A stretch of 64,000 bases of DNA from Euryodendron excelsum (taxonomy: Eukaryota; Streptophyta; Magnoliopsida; Ericales; Pentaphylacaceae): positions 37,265,318 through 37,329,317 of the forward strand of contig CM065379.1 of the NCBI GenBank assembly GCA_033060915.1. The letters are read 5' to 3'. A model generated the notes under the pieces. That model had not been told where the DNA came from, did no database searches, and was given only the letters and a program-made list of their open reading frames with translations. Of this stretch, positions 59,142 through 64,000 are shown in pieces. Both the position numbers and the translations under genes were made by a program. The number at the start of each line of letters is the position of its first letter. Within the stretch, counting starts at the first letter, position 1.

Positions 59142-62100
59142 TGTCGCGCTCAGATTTTTCGCACTCGAGGAATACTCACCCAAGCAGAAAAAATGCTGTA
59201 CTCTCTCGTTAGAACTCACCCTCCTAGAAGAATGAGTGCGACTAGGTTTGAATTGAAAATTAGGTTTGAATAAAGGGCTTTCGAAAAAGATTCGGAGTCG
59301 CCACCTAACTTGATTAAGGTGAGTTAGGTCACCTAAAAACTAAGAATAATCCGAAGACTACACTTAGGGTTTTTGAAAAATAATTTTGAAAATATCTCCT
59401 CAAGAGAGGGTTTTTTAGGAAAACAGGTTGTTTGGCAACCTTTGGAAAACATTTAGCCCTTTTTAGAAAAATAACTCCTTTTTGGTCTTTGAAAACAGTG
59501 ATTCTAAGTTTGGAGGTTGGTTACGTGTAGGGAAGACGCACTAAGCTATCACCCTACCCCGCCCTTTCGGTACCTACATGTCAATCTACCCTAGATTTAC
59601 GTACGAGAGCCTTTAATTAACTAATGGACAACCCTATTCACTTTGAAAAACAATGTTTGAAAACTATGATGCATGATATGCAAGTGCAAGATAAGAGAAT
59701 GAAAAGATAGATTTGAAAAGAAGTTGGATTCGATTTGAAAGAGATTTGAAGAAATAGAATTGAAATTGAAACGCTTGAAAACTTGAAAATAGGAATTTGA
59801 AAATAGAAATTTTGAAATTGAAATTTGAGATTTGAGAAGATTTTGAAAACCACACCCATGAGGGTGGAATTGAAAGTTTGAAAAGTATTGTGACCGCACC
59901 TATGAAGGTTGCCTACGTATCCCTTTGGGGGAATCAGGTCAGTCGTAGTTCGGACCAGAGTCCGATTGAAAATAGAAGAGTGGATTTGAAGAAGGAGATT
60001 GAATTGGAAGAAAGAGATTGAGTTGAGATTGGAAAAGGAGATTGGAAATTGGAATTGAGAAGATTGGACTTGGATTTGAGAAGATTCATTTTAGAAGAAA
60101 GATTTAGACTTGTTTTTAGAGAGATGAAGGTTTTAAGAAACCTAGACTTAGGAAAGAGACTTAGGAAAGGTTTGACTTGACTTGGAAGGTTTAGGAGATT
60201 AGGAAAGGTTGGATTTAAGAAATGTTTGAATTAGGAAATGTTCGATTTAGGAAAGTTTCGAATTAGGGAAGTTTCATTTTTGGAAAGTTTTAGAATTAGG
60301 AAAGTTTCATTTTTGGAAAGTTTTCGAGTTAGGAAAGTTTTGAATTTAGAAAATTTTGAATTCAGAAACATTTGAAAAAGGGAAGTTTTGATTTTGGAAA
60401 GTTTTAAAAACAAGGAAGTCTTGAAAATACGAAAGTTTCGTTTTGGGAAAGGTTTGAAAAAGGAAAGTTTTGAAAATTGGAAAGTTTTGAATTTAGAAAG
60501 TTTTGAAAAAAGGAAAGTTTTCAGTTTAGGAAATGTTTGAATTAAGAAAGTTTTCAACTTAAGAAAGTTTTCAACTTAAGAAAGTCTTGAATTAAGAAAG
60601 TTTTGAATTTAGGAAGCTTAGAATTTTAGAAAGATTTGAAATTTAGAAAGTTTAGGATTTAGAAAGTTTTTAGGTTTAAATTTTAGAAAGTCTTGAAATT
60701 AGGAAAGGCTTGAGTTTAGGAAAGGTTTGAAAACTTAGGTTTGAGAAGTTAAGATTTGAAAAGAGGGTAGAATTAGGAAAGGGTTGAATTAGGAAAGATT
60801 TGAAAGTTGAGTTTTTAAAATTTAGGAAAGATTTTTATGTTCAAGTTTTGGAAACTTAAGATTTAGGAAAGTGGAAGATTAAGAAGGATTGGAATTAGGA
60901 AAGATTTGGATTAGGAAGGGATTGGATTTGATTTCTAAAAGAGAAAGGTTGGATTTTGTTTCCAAAAACGGAGGACGGGATCTAGTTTCCTAAACGGGGA
61001 GATTGGATTTGGTTTCTTAAAGGGAAGATTTGATTTGACAAGGATTTGGAGAGGGAAATTTTAGAAACCCTAGTTTTGGAAAATTGTAGTTTCGACGTAG
61101 AAAATAGGTTTTGAAAACATGTATAGTTTTGATATAGAAAACAAAAGATTTTGGAAACCTAGGTTTAGGGCAAAGTTTGAAAATTGTGTTTTTGGAAAGA
61201 AAACTAGGGTTTCCTAATTGTGGGTTCTAGGGTTTGGTTTGGGCTCTAAGGAAAGAGTTTTTGGAAAGTGTGTTTTTAGAAACGAAGGTTTTTCTAGAAA
61301 GGAATCCTAGGAAGGAGTTTTTGGAAAGTATGTTTGAAGAGGGGGTTTTTGGAGAAGGATTTTAAAGAGAAGGAGTTTTGGAAGGTGTGTTTTTTGGAAA
61401 CAAGTTTTAGAAAGGAAAACCCTAGAGAAGAGTTTCTAGAAGGAAGATTTTGGGAAGAGAGTTTTTAGAAAGATTTTTAAGGAGTGTTTTTAGAAAGTGA
61501 ATTTTGAGGGAAGAGAGTTTTGAAAAAGAGATTTTGAAAGGGAGTTTTTGAAAACCATTTTGGAGAGGAGAGTTTTAGGAAAGTATATTGAAAAAGAGAT
61601 TTTTAGAAAGAGGGATTTGGAAAAAGAATTTTAGAAGGTGTAAACACATCTCACTTTCCTAAAGCAATTCTAACCATAGGAAGGCTAGAACCACTTTAGG
61701 AAAGCGGTTTTGAAAACAACAAGATTTTGAAAATATAGACCGTATCGGTCCCTTTTAATGTAACACTTTCCTAAAGCAACCCTAGCCATGGAAAAGCTAG
61801 AATCACCCTAGGATTGTGATTTTGAAAACATGTTTTTGAAAAGAAGATTTTGATGCAATTTTGAAAAACAAGTTTGAAAACGAGTTTGAAAACGGTTTCT
61901 GGAAGATGCAAGACTATGATATGCACAATGCAATTTGGGGTCGTGAACATACAAGGTTAAGGCTTCACCACATAATCAAGGGGGTCGGACCCACGTGGTC
62001 TTTGGTTAGACTATAAGAAAGCCCCCGACACGGTGACTCTCCAATAGTCTAATCCTACACATGGATCGGGAATCCCCTTGTTTCAAGCATGCAAAGAAAA

Positions 62101-62517
62101 GGGGGGGGGGGAAAGAGATGGGGGATTAAAATAGAGAAAACCCAAGTGGGTTGGAGAGAGAAGAGAGAGGAGGAATGTGGAAATTTAAATAGGGAGCCTA
62201 CCTTGTTTCTTGTTTATTTTGCGCACTGTGCAGTCTTCGGTCTTCGGTCTTCGTCTTGGTCTTCTTCTTCAGTCTTCAAGGGTTGTCTTCAAGCTTTAGA
62301 CGGCAGCTCTTCAAGTCTTCCAAGGATGGTTGAAGGTTAGGGTATGAGTGTATAGAGGAGTGTATGAGTGTATAAGAGGCTAGGGTTTGTTTAGGGTGGC
62401 TAGGGTTTGGAGAAACCTAAGGAGGCTAGGGTTTTGGAGGTGCTCGAGCTCTGTATATCGAAATATAGGATTCTTAGGTTAAGTTTGCAGACCCCTTTCA
62501 CGTTGATCGAGGCTCTG

Positions 62518-62525
62518 TATTTATA
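62518..62525 (-). promoter_or_regulatory. TATA box of minus-strand LTR
   Basis: TATAAATA on the minus strand next to two well-preserved TGGCGCCA palindromes (62540-62605). Confidence 0.75.
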
Positions 62526-63429
62526 GAGGGAAGACAAGCCTGGCGCCTGTTGCAGTGGCGCCAGGGCAAAATTTATACTGGCGCCACTAGGAGTGGCGCC
62601 AGCCATTTAGGAAACAGTTAAGGTCGGCAAGCAACTTATCTTTGACTAGATTTGGGCGCCTGTACTAGTGACTACCATGTAAATTTTAGCCTGGCTTCAC
62701 TAGGAGTGACTCCGGAAAGTCTGGGAATGATTTGAAGGAGCCGGGAGTGACTCGGAAGGCCGGAAAGGAGCAGGAACACTTAAAATAGCGTCCCAGAGGT
62801 ATTTGACTTGAAAAGTGAGGATTGGATGTGTCGGAAAGGTTGACCGAGCCTTTAGGGGCAAAACGGTCAATCGGACCGAAAAACTGCCGGGACAGACTGA
62901 AACTGTCCCGGAAAAAGACTTGGGGTTTAGAAACATTATTTAGAATGTTCCCAGAGGTTGCCGGTTTGATTCCCAAGGCCAGCGTGGTCGGAAATGGAGA
63001 CTGGCCCACCAGGGGCAAAACGGTCATTTTGTACCAGGTTTGCCGGAACTGACTTGGAATGGTCCGGAAAGGTAAAGGAAGGTCGAGAACACTATAAAAA
63101 GTATTCTCGAGACATTACCGGTTTGATACCCAGAGCTGGTGTGGTCGAAGAAGGAGACCGGCCCTCCAGGGGCAAAATAATCATTTTGTACCGGGTTTGC
63201 CGGAACTGACTCGGAATGATCCGGAAAGAGAAGGGAAGGTTGAGAATACTATAAAAAGTATTCTCAGAAGGTTACCGGTTTGATACCCAGAGCCGGTGTG
63301 GTTCCCGGGGCATTCGGATGCCTAGGGGCAAAATGGTCATCTTGACCGGAAAAGGTCCAAAGGGTAATTTGGTCATTCTTCACCGAAGTGAACTAACAGA
63401 CATGGGTATTGACCTAGGTTTTGAGTGTT

Positions 63430-63800
63430 TCCGCCACTCGGACGGGGCTGAGTATTTCCGCTACTCGGACGGGGTTGACGATTTGGGAGTATTTCCGCTA
63501 CTCTAACGGTTCTGTGAGTACTTCCGCTACTCTAACAGTTGAGTATTTCTGCTACTCTAACGGCTCTGTGAGTATTTCCGCTACTCTAACGGTTCTGTGA
63601 GTATTTCCGCTACTCTAACGGCTCTGTGAGTATTTTCGCTACTCTAACGGTTCTGTGAGTATTTCCGCTACTCTAACGGTTCTGTGAGTATTTTCGCTAC
63701 TCTAACGGTTCTGTGAGTATTTCCGCTACTCTAACGGCTCTGTGAGTATTTCCGCTACTCTAACGGTTCTGTGAGTATTTCCGCTACTCTAACAGTTGTG
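63430..63800. repeat. 30-bp hairpin minisatellite, about 11 units
   Basis: Units of GAGTATTTCCGCTACTC plus TAACGGTTCTGT or variants (e.g. 63715-63731). Flanking units read GAGTGTTTCCGCCACTC (63901-63917), where the last stem pair is changed on both arms. Confidence 0.88.
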
Positions 63801-64000
63801 TAAGTAGTTTTGCTACTCGGACCGTCTCGAGGAATAAACTTTCTCGAGAGAGGGATTGGAAAGGGGTCTTATCGTCTCCGAAGAGACGTGCCTGGGTTTT
63901 GAGTGTTTCCGCCACTCTAACGGTTGTGTGAGTGTTTCCGCCACTCTGACGGTTTTGTGAGTGTTTCCGCCACTCCGACGATTTTGTGAGTGTTTCCGCC

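Larger units (their letters stand above)
59142..64000 (-). mobile_element. Type-B LTR, minus strand, runs off the window
   Basis: Left end TGTCGCGCTC is the inverted LTR terminus. U5, the ACGTAGGC motif (about 59910-59965), purine-rich tract (59690-61900), TATAAATA on the minus strand (62518-62525), palindromes (62540-62605), U3 hairpin repeats (62700-63350) and the hairpin minisatellite (63430-64000) follow. No primer-binding site lies to its left, so it is a solo LTR or the 3' LTR of a minus-strand element whose body is beyond 64000. Confidence 0.85.

Noticed and set aside
60231..60557. 108-codon minus-strand frame rich in F, K, S and L
   Set aside because: Lies in the purine-rich low-complexity LTR tract and has no domain; like frames at 6895-7216 and 59621-59899 it reflects base composition.
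63430..64000. Regular 30-bp repeats that could be mistaken for a CRISPR array
   Set aside because: There are no unique spacers; the units are contiguous and the setting is a plant LTR.
37697..64000. Tandem LTR-internal-LTR order as evidence of unequal recombination between elements
   Set aside because: Target duplications GAAGG and CATGT/CACGT and exact LTR starts at each junction explain the order as nested insertions; recombination is not needed, though not excluded for the type-A/type-B mismatch.

Overview
This window is from a plant nuclear genome, most likely a core eudicot. It is almost entirely transposable-element DNA, with one recognisable host gene: a broken xyloglucan endotransglucosylase/hydrolase (XTH4/XTH5-like) with the usual exon pattern. 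There are no rRNA genes, CRISPR arrays or prokaryotic operons. All coordinates were read by eye, so a boundary may be off by a base or two.

Most of the window belongs to one LTR-retrotransposon family with very large LTRs (3.7-5.1 kb when not cut). The LTRs start TGTAAGCACC and end GCGCGACA, and are followed by a primer-binding site like TGGCGACTCCGCTGGGGA. The internal region holds a degenerate gag and, antisense to it near the 3' end, the last exons of a spliced gene. It has no recognisable reverse transcriptase or integrase, so the family looks non-autonomous (TR-GAG-like). Copy M (minus strand) spans 1-15550; its gag is split by a plus-strand solo LTR (3553-7691). Copy P (plus strand) spans 37697 to at least 55243. 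Its gag is split by a minus-strand solo LTR (41744-45406, target duplication GAAGG). Its antisense gene is split by an internally deleted relative (48903-55192, duplication CATGT/CACGT). Then LTR starts at 55244, 55867 and 57781 and a reversed LTR at 59142 each interrupt the one before, Russian-doll fashion, and run off the right edge.

Copy P has itself landed in the reverse transcriptase of an older minus-strand Ty3/gypsy element (34713-37696). That element has RT, two RNase H domains and integrase, the mark of the Tat lineage. Antisense to its pol, at 31265-34044, is a decayed plant-mobile-domain gene. A short DNA motif (GAACTAC...ACGTAGGC) occurs in the same element-relative orientation in this Tat element's 3' repeats and in the LTRs of the gag-only family. 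This suggests the two are related and that Tat-type elements may have mobilised the gag-only family.

The middle (15.5-31 kb) is less repetitive. It holds one LTR and the leader of a different LTR element (15551-17251), a solo LTR with duplication AATCA (17252-19218), the XTH pseudogene (21507-25117) with a 1.1-kb terminal-inverted-repeat element in exon 1, and AT-rich DNA with little that I recognise.

The most unusual signal is in the LTR U3 regions. They consist of several unrelated tandem-repeat families, and each repeat unit is a small hairpin. Stem sequences differ between units and copies, but the pairing is kept by paired changes on both arms.
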